DNA from: Eupransor demetentiae
Lineage (GTDB): Bacteria > Bacillota > Bacilli > Lactobacillales > Lactobacillaceae
Assembly: GCF_963930865.1 (NCBI RefSeq)
Contig: NZ_CAWVOH010000001.1
Span: 765,815 to 829,814 of the forward strand
Length of the DNA stretch: 64,000 bases
Direction of reading: 5' to 3'
Shown: positions 17,514-25,715 of the stretch, piece by piece
Layout: each line of letters starts with the position of its first letter
Numbering within the stretch: position 1 is the first letter of the stretch
Notes under the pieces: model-generated
What the model saw: the letters and a program-made list of their open reading frames with translations, nothing else
Databases searched by the model: none
Told to the model about the DNA's origin: nothing
Position numbers and translations under genes: made by a program

Positions 17514-18332
17514 TTGAAATTTATCTCCTGGAACATCGACTCAATTAATGCCGCAGTAGAGCACAAGAGTGCCCGCGGTGAAATGACTTGGGACGTCCTC
17601 AATAAAATTGCGGCCGCTAAGCCAGATGCCTTGGCCATTCAAGAAACGAAACTCAAGGCCACAGGCCTCACCAAAAAGCAGGAAGAAGCACTCAAGGAAC
17701 TCTTCCCAGGCTACTTTATTTACACGAACTCATCGACTGCCCGTTCAGGTTATTCCGGTACCATGTTTATCGCCAAGGAAGAACCAATCAGCGTCGACTA
17801 TCCTGAAATTGGCGCGCCTGGTGACATGGATCAAGAGGGTCGCATCATCACCCTTGAATATCCAAAGTATTACCTATCGACGGTCTACACCCCCAACTCT
17901 GGTGGTGAACTCGCTCGTTTGGAAGATCGTGGCTCATGGGACGATGCCTATCGCAAATACATCGATGGTCTCAACGAAAAAAAGCCCGTCATTTTCTCTG
18001 GTGATTTAAACGTTGCCCATGAAGAGATCGATTTGAAGCATCCTAGTGCCAACCACCACTCCGCTGGTTTTACCGACCAAGAACGTGAGAAGTTTGGTAA
18101 CTTGCTAGAAGCTGGTTACGTGGATACTTTGCGAGCCCTTAACCCTGGCAAGCCTGACATCTACTCCTGGTGGGCCCAGCGCTCAAAGACCAGCAAAATC
18201 AACAACTCCGGTTGGCGGATTGATTACTACTTGGTTTCCAAGAGTATCGCCGACAAAGTCGAAGCTTCCACTGTGGTGGATACGGGTGCCCGTCAAGATC
18301 ACGCCCCCATCGAACTCGACATTAACTTATAA
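17514..18332 (+). CDS. exoA: Exodeoxyribonuclease III family AP endonuclease
   Basis: Mg-dependent AP endonuclease of base-excision repair. The 272-aa protein has the family N-terminus KFISWNIDSINA, QETKL with the metal-binding Glu, SGDLNVAHEEIDL, GWRIDYYLVS and the final RQDHAPI with catalytic His. The start codon is TTG, fixed by the family alignment and by AAGGAAGG 7 nt upstream. Probably cotranscribed with nnrD and ended by a strong terminator. Confidence 0.96.
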   Translation: MKFISWNIDSINAAVEHKSARGEMTWDVLNKIAAAKPDALAIQETKLKATGLTKKQEEALKELFPGYFIYTNSSTARSGYSGTMFIAKEEPISVDYPEIGAPGDMDQEGRIITLEYPKYYLSTVYTPNSGGELARLEDRGSWDDAYRKYIDGLNEKKPVIFSGDLNVAHEEIDLKHPSANHHSAGFTDQEREKFGNLLEAGYVDTLRALNPGKPDIYSWWAQRSKTSKINNSGWRIDYYLVSKSIADKVEASTVVDTGARQDHAPIELDINL

Positions 18333-18334
18333 TC

Positions 18335-18364
18335 AAAAAAACGCCCGGATGGGCGTTTTTTATT
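18335..18364. terminator. Bidirectional terminator after exoA
   Basis: ACGCCC / GGGCGT hairpin flanked by an A-run and a T-run. It serves exoA on the plus strand and the exonuclease-GNAT-tsaE operon on the minus strand. Confidence 0.85.
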
Positions 18365-18893
18365 TGTTCTTAACGAAGGGTTTAAGAGCCTGTGGGCCAG
18401 ATTGCTTGGCCTGGTAAATCAAAATCTGCGCACAAGCAATCGCATCAGCCAAGGCGTTGTGGTGGTTTTTTAAGTCCAGGTTCAATTGATCGGCCACCGT
18501 GTTGAGTTTGTGGTTAGGAAAGGCTGGGAAAAAGTAGCGGCTCGTTGCCACCGTGTCTAACAACTGGTAGTGCGGTTCACTGAAACCAAAATAGGCCAAA
18601 GTTCCCTTCAAAACCGAAGAGTCAAAATTGGCATTGTGAGCCACCACGAGTTGATCCTCGGTAAAAAGCGGCGCAATCGTGGGCCAAAGGGTAGCAAAAT
18701 CCGGCGCCTCTGCCACATCCTCCTTGCGAATCCCATGAATCTGAGTATTCCGCTTAGAGAAATATGTTGGTGGCTTAATCAAACTATAAAATTGGTCCAC
18801 GATTTTATCATCGCGCACGACCACTAAGGCCAGAGAAACGGCCGAGTGACGCTCGTGATTGGCCGTTTCAAAATCAATGGCAACAAAATTCAT
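18360..18893 (-). CDS. DEDDh 3'-5' exonuclease, DnaQ/epsilon-like
   Basis: 177-aa stand-alone exonuclease domain. Motifs: ExoI FVAIDFETAN, ExoII AHNANFD, ExoIII HNALADAIA, i.e. all DEDDh catalytic positions. It resembles the DNA polymerase III epsilon-type exonucleases often found singly in lactic acid bacteria; whether it proofreads or degrades other nucleic acids cannot be read from sequence. Overlaps the GNAT gene by 4 nt. Confidence 0.92.
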   Translation of the reverse strand: MNFVAIDFETANHERHSAVSLALVVVRDDKIVDQFYSLIKPPTYFSKRNTQIHGIRKEDVAEAPDFATLWPTIAPLFTEDQLVVAHNANFDSSVLKGTLAYFGFSEPHYQLLDTVATSRYFFPAFPNHKLNTVADQLNLDLKNHHNALADAIACAQILIYQAKQSGPQALKPFVKNK

Positions 18894-19372
18894 ACTAACT
18901 CCAATCGCATTCGCCGTAGCTGACGAACTTTTCCGTTTGGCAAAGTGAAATCGCTGTCTTCCCCAGTGAATTCAAAAGAAAATTGCTGGTAAAGATGAAT
19001 GGCGACTTCATTTTGAGCCTGAACATCAAGCCAGAGCCAGGGCAATCCCGTTTGCTTCGCCCAGGCGATCATGGCCGTAACGGTTCGTTTCCCCAAACCT
19101 TGTCCCTGAAACTCTTTCAAGATGGCAATCCCGACTTCCTGTTGGTCAATCGAGGCAATCCCGATTGACCGCTCCTGCTGCTGATCATTGGCCATCACTA
19201 GCCAAGTTCGATCCGGCAAAGAGGCATCACCGGGGCGAGCTTGTTGGCCGTCGCGAACGGCCCCCAAGGTAAAGGTGTCACTTTCTTCCTGCAGAAGGTC
19301 AATCAGCTGGTAGGCCTGCGGCGCATAGTCAGCGGTCAAGGTCAGCAAGGAATACTGATAAGCTTTGCTCAT
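18890..19372 (-). CDS. GNAT family N-acetyltransferase
   Basis: 160 aa with the acetyl-CoA binding signature EFQGQGLGKRTV (Q/RxxGxG/A) and the LDVQAQNEVAIHLYQQFSF block typical of GNAT enzymes. The substrate is unknown. Although next to tsaE, the RimI-like features are weak, so I do not call it RimI. Overlaps both neighbours by 4 nt and is in the same operon. Confidence 0.88.
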   Translation of the reverse strand: MSKAYQYSLLTLTADYAPQAYQLIDLLQEESDTFTLGAVRDGQQARPGDASLPDRTWLVMANDQQQERSIGIASIDQQEVGIAILKEFQGQGLGKRTVTAMIAWAKQTGLPWLWLDVQAQNEVAIHLYQQFSFEFTGEDSDFTLPNGKVRQLRRMRLELV

Positions 19373-19821
19373 GATAGAGCCTGCTCAATCTTTTCGGCTC
19401 GGCCCTGACCAGTCACGGTAATTTCACGTTGATCGTCACCGTCCAAACGTTTGAAATCTAAAATCAAACGGTCGTTAGGCAGAATGTCCGCCATGTACTG
19501 GGGCCATTCCACTAAGGCAACGCCGTCGGTTCCCAAGAAATCTTCAAAACCCTGGTCCTGCGCGCCAGTATTTTCCAGACGGTAAGCATCGAAGTGGTAC
19601 AAAGGCCAATTGCTTCCCTCGTACTGGCTCATGATGTTAAAGGTCGGGCTTTTCACCCGGCGCTTAACGCCGGCAGCACGGGCAAAGCCCTGCGTAAAAG
19701 TCGTTTTACCCGCGCCTAAATCACCCGTGAGCGTGATGACCAAACCCGGATAGGCCAAAGCAGCAATTGCTTTTGCCAAGGCCTGCGTATCTTCAACTTG
19801 ATTGGAACGAAATTTCTTCAT
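19369..19821 (-). CDS. tsaE: tRNA t6A37 biosynthesis ATPase
   Basis: ATPase of the TsaBDE complex that makes threonylcarbamoyl-A37 in ANN-reading tRNAs. The 150-aa protein has Walker A GDLGAGKTTFTQG, SPTFNIMSQYEG, HFDAYRLE and VEWPQYMADILP. The gene has no Shine-Dalgarno sequence: its -10 box ends 6 nt before the ATG, so the transcript probably starts at the start codon. Confidence 0.95.
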   Translation of the reverse strand: MKKFRSNQVEDTQALAKAIAALAYPGLVITLTGDLGAGKTTFTQGFARAAGVKRRVKSPTFNIMSQYEGSNWPLYHFDAYRLENTGAQDQGFEDFLGTDGVALVEWPQYMADILPNDRLILDFKRLDGDDQREITVTGQGRAEKIEQALS

Positions 19822-19827
19822 GGCTTC

Positions 19828-19833
19828 ATTATA
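19828..19833 (-). promoter_or_regulatory. Extended -10 promoter of tsaE, leaderless geometry
   Basis: TGCTATAAT on the minus strand (TATAAT at 19833-19828). The seventh base downstream of the -10 is the A of the tsaE ATG at 19821, so a standard start site gives a leaderless mRNA. Confidence 0.6.
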
Positions 19834-19870
19834 GCATGGTGAAAGGCCAGCATTAATTCCACACTTGTAC

Positions 19871-19876
19871 TATAAT
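19871..19876 (+). promoter_or_regulatory. -10 box of budA
   Basis: Perfect TATAAT 33 nt before the budA start. No convincing -35 is visible at 16-18 nt, so activation or weak expression is possible. Confidence 0.5.
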
Positions 19877-19909
19877 CGATTGTGAAATTAGAATTTGAAA
19901 GGCAGGATT

Positions 19910-20623
19910 ATGGCAAAGACAACTTTGTATCAAGAAGGTAGCATGCAGATGCTTCAAGAAAAGCTTTTGGAGGGTACGATTACCGTTAAAGAGCTGATGG
20001 AGCATGGTAACTATGGCATTGGAACTGGACAAGGAATCAACGGAGAATTGATTATTTTGGACGGCACTGCCTATCATATTCCTTCACAAAGTAAGCCAAC
20101 CATCGCGGACCCCGAAATGACGGTCCCCTTTGCAAACGTGCACCAGGGTGATTTCCATTTCTTTGGTACTTACCAAGACATCAACGTTTCCGAACTCTTA
20201 CGTGACGTAAAGCAAAAGATTCGCGGCGGCAACTACTTCTTCAGTGTCCTCATCAAGGGCCACTTCAAGGACGTGAAGACACGCTCAGCGGACGGGGCCA
20301 AGAAGCCCTATCCAAGCCTTAGCAAGATTGCGGAAGGTCAGCATGAATTTGAAAAAGAAGACGTTGATGGTCAGTTTATCGCCTATCACGCTCCTAAGGT
20401 CTTTCAAGGGGTGACGGTTGCTGGTTTCCACGGCCACTTTATCGACGATGCCCATGACATGGGCGGTCATGCCCTTAGTGCCAACATTGATAAGGCCAAC
20501 GTTTACGTGCAAAAGATTGACTACTTCGAAGAGCATTTGCCACTCGACAACGATGACTTCGTTAAAGCCAACCTCGAAAAGCTGGACGACTTGAATTCAG
20601 CCATTGAAAAAGCCGAAGGTTAA
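19910..20623 (+). CDS. budA: Alpha-acetolactate decarboxylase
   Basis: Zinc enzyme that converts acetolactate to acetoin. The 237-aa protein has the zinc-ligand region GFHGHFIDDAHDMGGHAL (two His plus the later His) and the GTGQGINGELI block with the upstream Glu. GAAAGGCAGG lies before the ATG at 19910; an in-frame TTG 15 nt upstream would destroy that site. No acetolactate synthase gene is next to it. Confidence 0.96.
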   Translation: MAKTTLYQEGSMQMLQEKLLEGTITVKELMEHGNYGIGTGQGINGELIILDGTAYHIPSQSKPTIADPEMTVPFANVHQGDFHFFGTYQDINVSELLRDVKQKIRGGNYFFSVLIKGHFKDVKTRSADGAKKPYPSLSKIAEGQHEFEKEDVDGQFIAYHAPKVFQGVTVAGFHGHFIDDAHDMGGHALSANIDKANVYVQKIDYFEEHLPLDNDDFVKANLEKLDDLNSAIEKAEG

Positions 20624-20626
20624 TCA

Positions 20627-20660
20627 CAAAAAAAGCTCTGCCAATTGGCAGAGCTTTTTA
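20627..20660. terminator. Bidirectional terminator between budA and queA
   Basis: AAGCTCTGCC-AATT-GGCAGAGCTT, a 10-bp perfect stem with A- and T-runs on either side, between convergent genes. Confidence 0.92.
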
Positions 20661-21722
20661 TTAACGGTAAACGAACATCGCATCCCCAAAGGAGAAGAAA
20701 CGATATTTTTCAGCCACCGCGTGTTGATAAGCGTTCAAAATGTTTTCACGTCCCGTAAAGGCCGCAACCAACATGACAAGGGTTGATTTTGGCAAGTGGA
20801 AGTTGGTAATAAAGGCATCCACCACCGTCCAGTGAAAGCCAGGTTTGATGAAGATATCCGTCCAACCAGAATCGGCTTGCAAGTGTCCCTTAAACTTTGA
20901 GCCAATTGTTTCCAAGGTACGAATCGAAGTCGTTCCCGTTGCAATGACGCGGCCACCCTGGGCCTTGACCTCGTTGAGCGTATCGGCAGCCTCTTGGCTC
21001 AGTTGGTAGAACTCCGAATGCATTTTATGGTCGTCGATGTTTTCTTCTTCGACCGGCCGGAAAGTCCCCAAGCCAACGTGCAAAGTCAATTCGACCGTCT
21101 TAACTCCTTTTGCCCGGACGGCATCAAGCAGTTCAGGCGTCCAGTGCAAACCAGCCGTTGGCGCTGCAGCAGAACCATCCACCTTCGAATAGACGGTTTG
21201 ATAGCGTTCTTGGTCCTGCAACTTTTCCTTGATGTAGGGCGGCAAGGGCATTTCACCCAAGCGGTCCAAAATCTCCATGAAGATGCCGTCGTACTTGAAT
21301 TCGATGTAGCGACCACCGTGTTCCAATTCACCGACAACTGTACCGGTCATCAAAGGATGGTCGGGATCATCACCGAAAATAATGGTCGAACCAATTGGCG
21401 ACTTTTTAGCAGGCTTAACCAAAGTTTCCCAAACGTCGCCGTGGTCTTGGCGGAGCAAAAGCACTTCGGCGTGCCCCCCAGTTTCGGGACGAATGCCGTG
21501 CAAACGAGCTGGCAAAACGCGGGAATTGTTCATCACGATGGCATCGCCAGGGTTGAGATATTCCAAAATATCGTAAAAATGACGATCCTGGTAGGCTCCC
21601 GTCGTAGCATTTAAGACCAGCAAGCGCGAATGATCTCGTTGCGCCAAAGGCGTTTGCGCAATCAATTCTTCGGGCAAGTCGTAATCAAAATCTGATAATT
21701 GGTAATGTGGTGTTTCTGCCAT
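20661..21722 (-). CDS. queA: S-adenosylmethionine:tRNA ribosyltransferase-isomerase
   Basis: Makes epoxyqueuosine at tRNA position 34. The 353-aa protein has FDYDLPEELIAQ, RDHSRLLVL, MNNSRVLPARLHG, AAPTAGLHWT and the C-terminal FITNFHLPKSTLVMLV. The ATG overlaps the ruvB stop (TAATG at 21722), so the two are translationally coupled; ruvB-queA is a common pairing. tgt is not in the window. Confidence 0.97.
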   Translation of the reverse strand: MAETPHYQLSDFDYDLPEELIAQTPLAQRDHSRLLVLNATTGAYQDRHFYDILEYLNPGDAIVMNNSRVLPARLHGIRPETGGHAEVLLLRQDHGDVWETLVKPAKKSPIGSTIIFGDDPDHPLMTGTVVGELEHGGRYIEFKYDGIFMEILDRLGEMPLPPYIKEKLQDQERYQTVYSKVDGSAAAPTAGLHWTPELLDAVRAKGVKTVELTLHVGLGTFRPVEEENIDDHKMHSEFYQLSQEAADTLNEVKAQGGRVIATGTTSIRTLETIGSKFKGHLQADSGWTDIFIKPGFHWTVVDAFITNFHLPKSTLVMLVAAFTGRENILNAYQHAVAEKYRFFSFGDAMFVYR

Positions 21723-22789
21723 TATTCATCCTCTCGAAATTCTGCAGGCAAGGGACGTCCGAGGTGGCGGTATGCTGCCGGCGTAACCACGCGGCCACGC
21801 GGCGTCCTTTGTAGAAAGCCAATTTGAAGCAAGTAAGGTTCGACCATCGACTCAATCGTGTCAGCCTCTTCGCCGATGTTGGCCGCCAAGGTGTTCAAGC
21901 CGACCGGTCCACCATGGTAAAAATCAATCATGGCGTTTAGCAGTTTATGGTCAGTTTCGTCCAAGCCCATTTGGTCAACGCGGAGCTTATTCAAGGCTGT
22001 TTGAACAATTTCTGGCTCAATGGTTTGCTGCTGAGCCACCTGAGCAAAATCACGCACCCGCTTCAACAAGCGGTTGGCAATTCGCGGTGTCCCTCGAGAA
22101 CGAGAAGCGATGGCATAGGCTCCCTCCGGTGTGATGGGCGCACCAAATATATCTGCTGTGCGCTGCACAATTTCTTGAAGCTCTTCTGCCTTGTAATACT
22201 GTAAAGCATTGATAATCCCAAAACGATCGCGTAAGGGCTTGGATAGCATACCGGGACGGGTCGTCGCCCCAACTAGAGTAAAGGGTGGCAGCGGAAAATG
22301 AACCGCGCGGGCCGTAGGTCCCTGGCCAACCATGATATCGACAAAATAGTCTTCCATGGCCGAGTAGAGCATTTCTTCAATGTTGGTTGGCATGCGGTGG
22401 ATTTCATCAATAAAGAGGACATCCCCTGGCTCCAAGCCGTTGAGTAAAGCCACCAAATCGCCAGATTTTTCAATAGCGGGACCCGAAGTGGTCTTCAAAT
22501 GCACGCCCATTTCGTTGGCAATAATCATGGCCAGCGTCGTTTTTCCTAAGCCGGGTGGTCCGAACAAAAGGACGTGATCCAGTGCTTCTTCACGCTGTTT
22601 AGCGGCCGCAATGTAAACGGCGAGCTCCTCTTTTAAAGCCGTTTGTCCGATATATTCGGAAAGCTTTTGTGGCCGTAAGGAGTATTCATTTTCCTGCTCC
22701 GCCTGGTTAGCCGCAGCATCGTGAAGCAAATCGTCGGTTTCGTTTTGCCCCTCATACCAGGAGTTAAATTGTAAATCTTGATCTGTCAT
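21722..22789 (-). CDS. ruvB: Holliday junction branch migration DNA helicase RuvB
   Basis: AAA+ motor of the RuvABC resolvasome. The 355-aa protein has Walker A GPPGLGKTT, DVLFIDEIHRM, GATTRPGMLS and a C-terminal winged helix with PRGRVVT. The N-terminal acidic extension before LRPQKLSEYIGQ is about 35 residues. ruvA is not upstream, unlike in many Firmicutes. The -10 box lies only 8 nt before the start, so the mRNA has almost no leader. Confidence 0.97.
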   Translation of the reverse strand: MTDQDLQFNSWYEGQNETDDLLHDAAANQAEQENEYSLRPQKLSEYIGQTALKEELAVYIAAAKQREEALDHVLLFGPPGLGKTTLAMIIANEMGVHLKTTSGPAIEKSGDLVALLNGLEPGDVLFIDEIHRMPTNIEEMLYSAMEDYFVDIMVGQGPTARAVHFPLPPFTLVGATTRPGMLSKPLRDRFGIINALQYYKAEELQEIVQRTADIFGAPITPEGAYAIASRSRGTPRIANRLLKRVRDFAQVAQQQTIEPEIVQTALNKLRVDQMGLDETDHKLLNAMIDFYHGGPVGLNTLAANIGEEADTIESMVEPYLLQIGFLQRTPRGRVVTPAAYRHLGRPLPAEFREDE

Positions 22790-22797
22790 ACTTTTCC

Positions 22798-22803
22798 ATT
22801 ATA
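22798..22803 (-). promoter_or_regulatory. Extended -10 promoter of ruvB-queA, near-leaderless geometry
   Basis: TGCTATAAT on the minus strand (TATAAT 22803-22798), 8 nt before the ruvB ATG at 22789. The predicted start site is within one or two bases of the start codon. Confidence 0.55.
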
Positions 22804-22821
22804 GCAACTTTTTCAGCTCAA

Positions 22822-22856
22822 AATAAAAACTAACCCTAAGCGGTTAGTTTTTATTT
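22822..22856 (-). terminator. Terminator of the murI-rdgB-yfcE operon
   Basis: AAAAACTAACC / GGTTAGTTTTT hairpin followed by T-rich sequence on the minus strand. Confidence 0.88.
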
Positions 22857-23408
22857 TTATGATAATTGATCCCGCTTGATTTCAAACTGTAATTCAGGAA
22901 TCACTTCGTTCTTTCGGTTATAAAATTCAACGGTCAAAATTTGATCATCAATTGAGAGGACAGCATAGGTGCCCCCTAGGCGGTCGGCCAAAGGGCCCAA
23001 TGGCAAACTAATGGAGCCGGGATTAATAAAGAGCTTGTGGTCAAACAATTCTGTTCCAACCTTGTGCGTGTGACCGAAAAGGACGAGCTGGGCGCCGACT
23101 TCATTAGCCATGGCATCCATTTCCTTTAAGTTGGCCCATTCACCCGGCACCGTCGCATCATAGAGATGACCGTGCGTTTGGAAAATCCGTAAGCCGTCAA
23201 TTTCCGTTGAACGAGCGGGCACAAAATTATCATCCGTGTCCTTATTGCCGATAACCGTGGAAACCCCGTCAAAAACAGGATCATCAGCAGCTAGTTCAGA
23301 ATCACCATTGTAAAAAGTGGCTTCTACCTTACCATCCCAATGGTGGCGGATTTCTTCCAAAATCGCCCGATCACCATGAATATCTGAAACAATCAAAACC
23401 TTTGTCAT
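22857..23408 (-). CDS. YfcE/MJ0936-type metallophosphodiesterase
   Basis: 183-aa calcineurin-like phosphodiesterase. Metal ligands are in SDIHGD (8-13), YNGDSEL, GNKD, QTHGHLYD and FGHTHK. It lies 1 nt after rdgB in the usual murI-rdgB-yfcE arrangement of Firmicutes. The natural substrate is not known. Confidence 0.92.
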   Translation of the reverse strand: MTKVLIVSDIHGDRAILEEIRHHWDGKVEATFYNGDSELAADDPVFDGVSTVIGNKDTDDNFVPARSTEIDGLRIFQTHGHLYDATVPGEWANLKEMDAMANEVGAQLVLFGHTHKVGTELFDHKLFINPGSISLPLGPLADRLGGTYAVLSIDDQILTVEFYNRKNEVIPELQFEIKRDQLS

Positions 23409-23409
23409 T

Positions 23410-24012
23410 TTAATCCTCCTTCAACCAAGCCGGCATAGCCTTGACTAGCGCCTGCAGCGCTCGACTGCGATGCGAAATCGCATTCTTCTGGTCAGCACTA
23501 TACTGAGCCAAAGTTTCTGAACTGCCTTCCGCTTGGAAAATTGAATCATAGCCAAAGCCATTCGATCCCCGTTCCGCTGAAGCAATCGTTCCCTTTAGTT
23601 CGCCCTTGCTTACCAAAGGTTGTCGTCCTGGCCCAACTAAGGTCATGACCGTCACGAAGGCCGCATCACGCTGGCTCTGTCCAGCAAGCTTTGCTAAAAC
23701 CTTAGCCCGGTTGGCCGCATCATCATGGTCACCAGCATAGCGGGCTGAATATACCCCAGGTTCCCCATTTAAAGCAGCAACGGACAAACCCGAATCATCG
23801 GCCAAAACAAAATCATCAGGATAGCACTTTTGAATTGTCTCGGCCTTCTTTAGGGCATTTTCCTCAAAAGTTTGGCCATCTTCCACAATTTCAATTTCCT
23901 GATGCAAGTCCTTTAACGAAAGAAATTGCCAACCAGGCAAAATTGTCCCCAAAATTTTTTCAATTTCGCTTACTTTACCAGCATTCTTGCTGGCAATAAT
24001 TAAACGTGTCAT
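23410..24012 (-). CDS. rdgB: XTP/dITP diphosphatase (non-canonical purine NTP pyrophosphatase)
   Basis: Ham1-like enzyme that removes dITP/XTP from the nucleotide pool. The 200-aa protein has IIASKNAGKVSEIEKIL at the N-terminus, FEENALKKAE, DDSGLSV with the metal ligands, GVYSARYAG and the C-terminal NAISHRSRAL. It overlaps murI by 4 nt. Confidence 0.96.
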   Translation of the reverse strand: MTRLIIASKNAGKVSEIEKILGTILPGWQFLSLKDLHQEIEIVEDGQTFEENALKKAETIQKCYPDDFVLADDSGLSVAALNGEPGVYSARYAGDHDDAANRAKVLAKLAGQSQRDAAFVTVMTLVGPGRQPLVSKGELKGTIASAERGSNGFGYDSIFQAEGSSETLAQYSADQKNAISHRSRALQALVKAMPAWLKED

Positions 24013-24857
24013 TTGGCCTCCTCAAGGTAACCCTTGCCATGATCTTCTTTAATAACGAGGTGACGAATATCCAGCTGCTTGTCACTAGCCATCCAATCCG
24101 AAGCAATCACTCGGAAAGTATCGGGCGACCCCGTGGTGTAGTAAATATTCTCGCCAAGTTTTTTGGTGGGCTGAGCTAGATGCTGCTCCTTTAAAATCGC
24201 TTGAATATCACGGGCCGTCTGCCAGCCTGGATCAACCAAGGTCACGTTCGCTCCCATTGATTTTTGGATTAAAGGCGCCAAGAGTGGAAAATGGGTACAT
24301 CCGAGAACCAAGGTATCGACATCGTCCTTAGCCAAGTTAGCCAGGTGGCGGTCAATTTCAAACTGCAAGGCCTCGTCATTGTAGCGGGCCCCTTCAACGT
24401 ATTGTACGAAGTCGGGTTGTGCTTCTGCAAAAATTTCTAAATCAGGATCCCCCGCTTTCAAATCACCTTGATAAGAACCCGAGCTAATGGTTCCTTCCGT
24501 TGCAATCACGCCAACTCGCTTGTTTTTCGTCGCCGCAATCGCTGCCCGAGCACCCGCATCAATTACACCCACGATTGGAATATCAAGTTCGGCTTGCAGG
24601 GCCGGTAAGGCGCAGGCCGTCGCCGTATTACAGGCAATCGCCAGCAGTTTAATTTGATAGTGGTCAACCAAGAAATGGGCGATTTCCAAGCTGAACTCGA
24701 CGACTTCTTCGCTCGAACGTGGTCCATAGGGCATTCGAGCTGTATCACCAACGTAAATATAACGCTCATTAGGTAAGAGCTTTTGTGTGGCTTTTAAGAC
24801 GGTCAGGCCACCCACGCCTGAATCCATCATGCCAATTGGTCGCATATTTTTTTCCAT
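24009..24857 (-). CDS. murI: Glutamate racemase
   Basis: Produces D-glutamate for peptidoglycan. The protein has GMMDSGVGGLTVLK with the catalytic-site DSG, IACNTATA with the first catalytic Cys, and LGCTHFPLL with the second. I place the start at the ATG at 24857 because the -10 box ends 6 nt before it (leaderless); the ATG at 24845, with only a GGA in front, is the alternative and changes 4 residues. Starts further upstream would precede the promoter. Confidence 0.94.
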   Translation of the reverse strand: MEKNMRPIGMMDSGVGGLTVLKATQKLLPNERYIYVGDTARMPYGPRSSEEVVEFSLEIAHFLVDHYQIKLLAIACNTATACALPALQAELDIPIVGVIDAGARAAIAATKNKRVGVIATEGTISSGSYQGDLKAGDPDLEIFAEAQPDFVQYVEGARYNDEALQFEIDRHLANLAKDDVDTLVLGCTHFPLLAPLIQKSMGANVTLVDPGWQTARDIQAILKEQHLAQPTKKLGENIYYTTGSPDTFRVIASDWMASDKQLDIRHLVIKEDHGKGYLEEAK

Positions 24858-24863
24858 AAATTT

Positions 24864-24891
24864 ATTATGAACGCTCCGATTTAGAATGCAA
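24864..24891 (-). promoter_or_regulatory. Promoter of murI-rdgB-yfcE
   Basis: TTGCAT (24891-24886), a 16-nt spacer and CATAAT (24869-24864) on the minus strand. The expected start site coincides with the ATG at 24857. It lies back to back with the yslB promoter. Confidence 0.5.
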
Positions 24892-24895
24892 GCCT

Positions 24896-24926
24896 TTGAA
24901 TTTCGGGCTAAGTTTTTTGCTATAAT
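24896..24926 (+). promoter_or_regulatory. Extended -10 promoter of the yslB-like gene
   Basis: TGCTATAAT (TATAAT 24921-24926) with TTGAAT 19 nt upstream; 23 nt before the ATG. Confidence 0.6.
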
Positions 24927-24949
24927 AAACACTTGAAAGGATTTCAACC

Positions 24950-25687
24950 ATGAACAACAACAGCTACCGCGACATGCTCAATAGTCCTGAAGAAGTGAAC
25001 AGCTTCGCCCTGCACCTTTTGCGTGATCAGTTACTGCCCAACCTACTTCAACAAGATTATAGCAACATCGCCTACTGGGCTGGTAAGGAACTTGCCCGTC
25101 AATTCCCCCTCGATACGATTGAAGACATCACACTTTTCTTCCGCACCGCTGGTTTCGGTGACCTTGCCCTTTCATCTCAAAATAAAGACCAGCAAACCTG
25201 GCGTTTGCGCGGTAGCATCACTCGCGAGCGAATTGATCAAAATCCGCGCGCTGATTTCGGCCTTGAAACTGGTTTTTTGGCGCAACAACTCGAAAGTCAA
25301 ACCGGAGCAGTAGCCGAAGGATCTTACCGAATTGTTGGTAAGCATCGCGGTGTTGTGATTCCAATTTTGACTGATTTAACGCAAAACATTAAGCAGCAGT
25401 CCCCTTCTCAAGAAGTTGCCATGCGCAACACTTTCCTAGAAGATGCTACGCGTTTGACCGAAAGTGACCAGCTAGACGATACGGATTTCGATGAAGAAGT
25501 TCGATACGAGCGCCAAGCAGTGCCAAATCCTGATAGAACACAAGTTGAAGTCGAGGCCGCTACTGCTGAAGAAGTGGTACCGGAAAGTACTAGTGCTAGT
25601 CAGACCTTTAATTACGATCAATCAGTTACGGACTCCCTACTTGCTTTTCACTTTAATCGGCAATCAGAAAATCATTCAGAATCATAA
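24950..25687 (+). CDS. YslB-like DUF2507 protein with a C-terminal extension
   Basis: 245 aa. The first about 145 residues match DUF2507 (YslB): LRDQLLPNLL, YWAGKELARQFPL, GFGDLAL and LETGFLAQQLE. In Bacillus yslB is linked to racE, as here where it is divergent from murI; the role is unknown. The remaining about 95 residues are acidic, low in hydrophobics and probably disordered, which makes this protein longer than typical YslB. GAAAGGA precedes the ATG. Confidence 0.8.
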   Translation: MNNNSYRDMLNSPEEVNSFALHLLRDQLLPNLLQQDYSNIAYWAGKELARQFPLDTIEDITLFFRTAGFGDLALSSQNKDQQTWRLRGSITRERIDQNPRADFGLETGFLAQQLESQTGAVAEGSYRIVGKHRGVVIPILTDLTQNIKQQSPSQEVAMRNTFLEDATRLTESDQLDDTDFDEEVRYERQAVPNPDRTQVEVEAATAEEVVPESTSASQTFNYDQSVTDSLLAFHFNRQSENHSES

Positions 25688-25714
25688 AAAAGCACCCATA
25701 CGGGTGCTTTTTTT
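25684..25714. terminator. Bidirectional terminator
   Basis: GCACCC-ATAC-GGGTGC stem flanked by A-run and T-run between the convergent yslB-like and helicase genes. Confidence 0.9.
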
Positions 25715-25715
25715 A

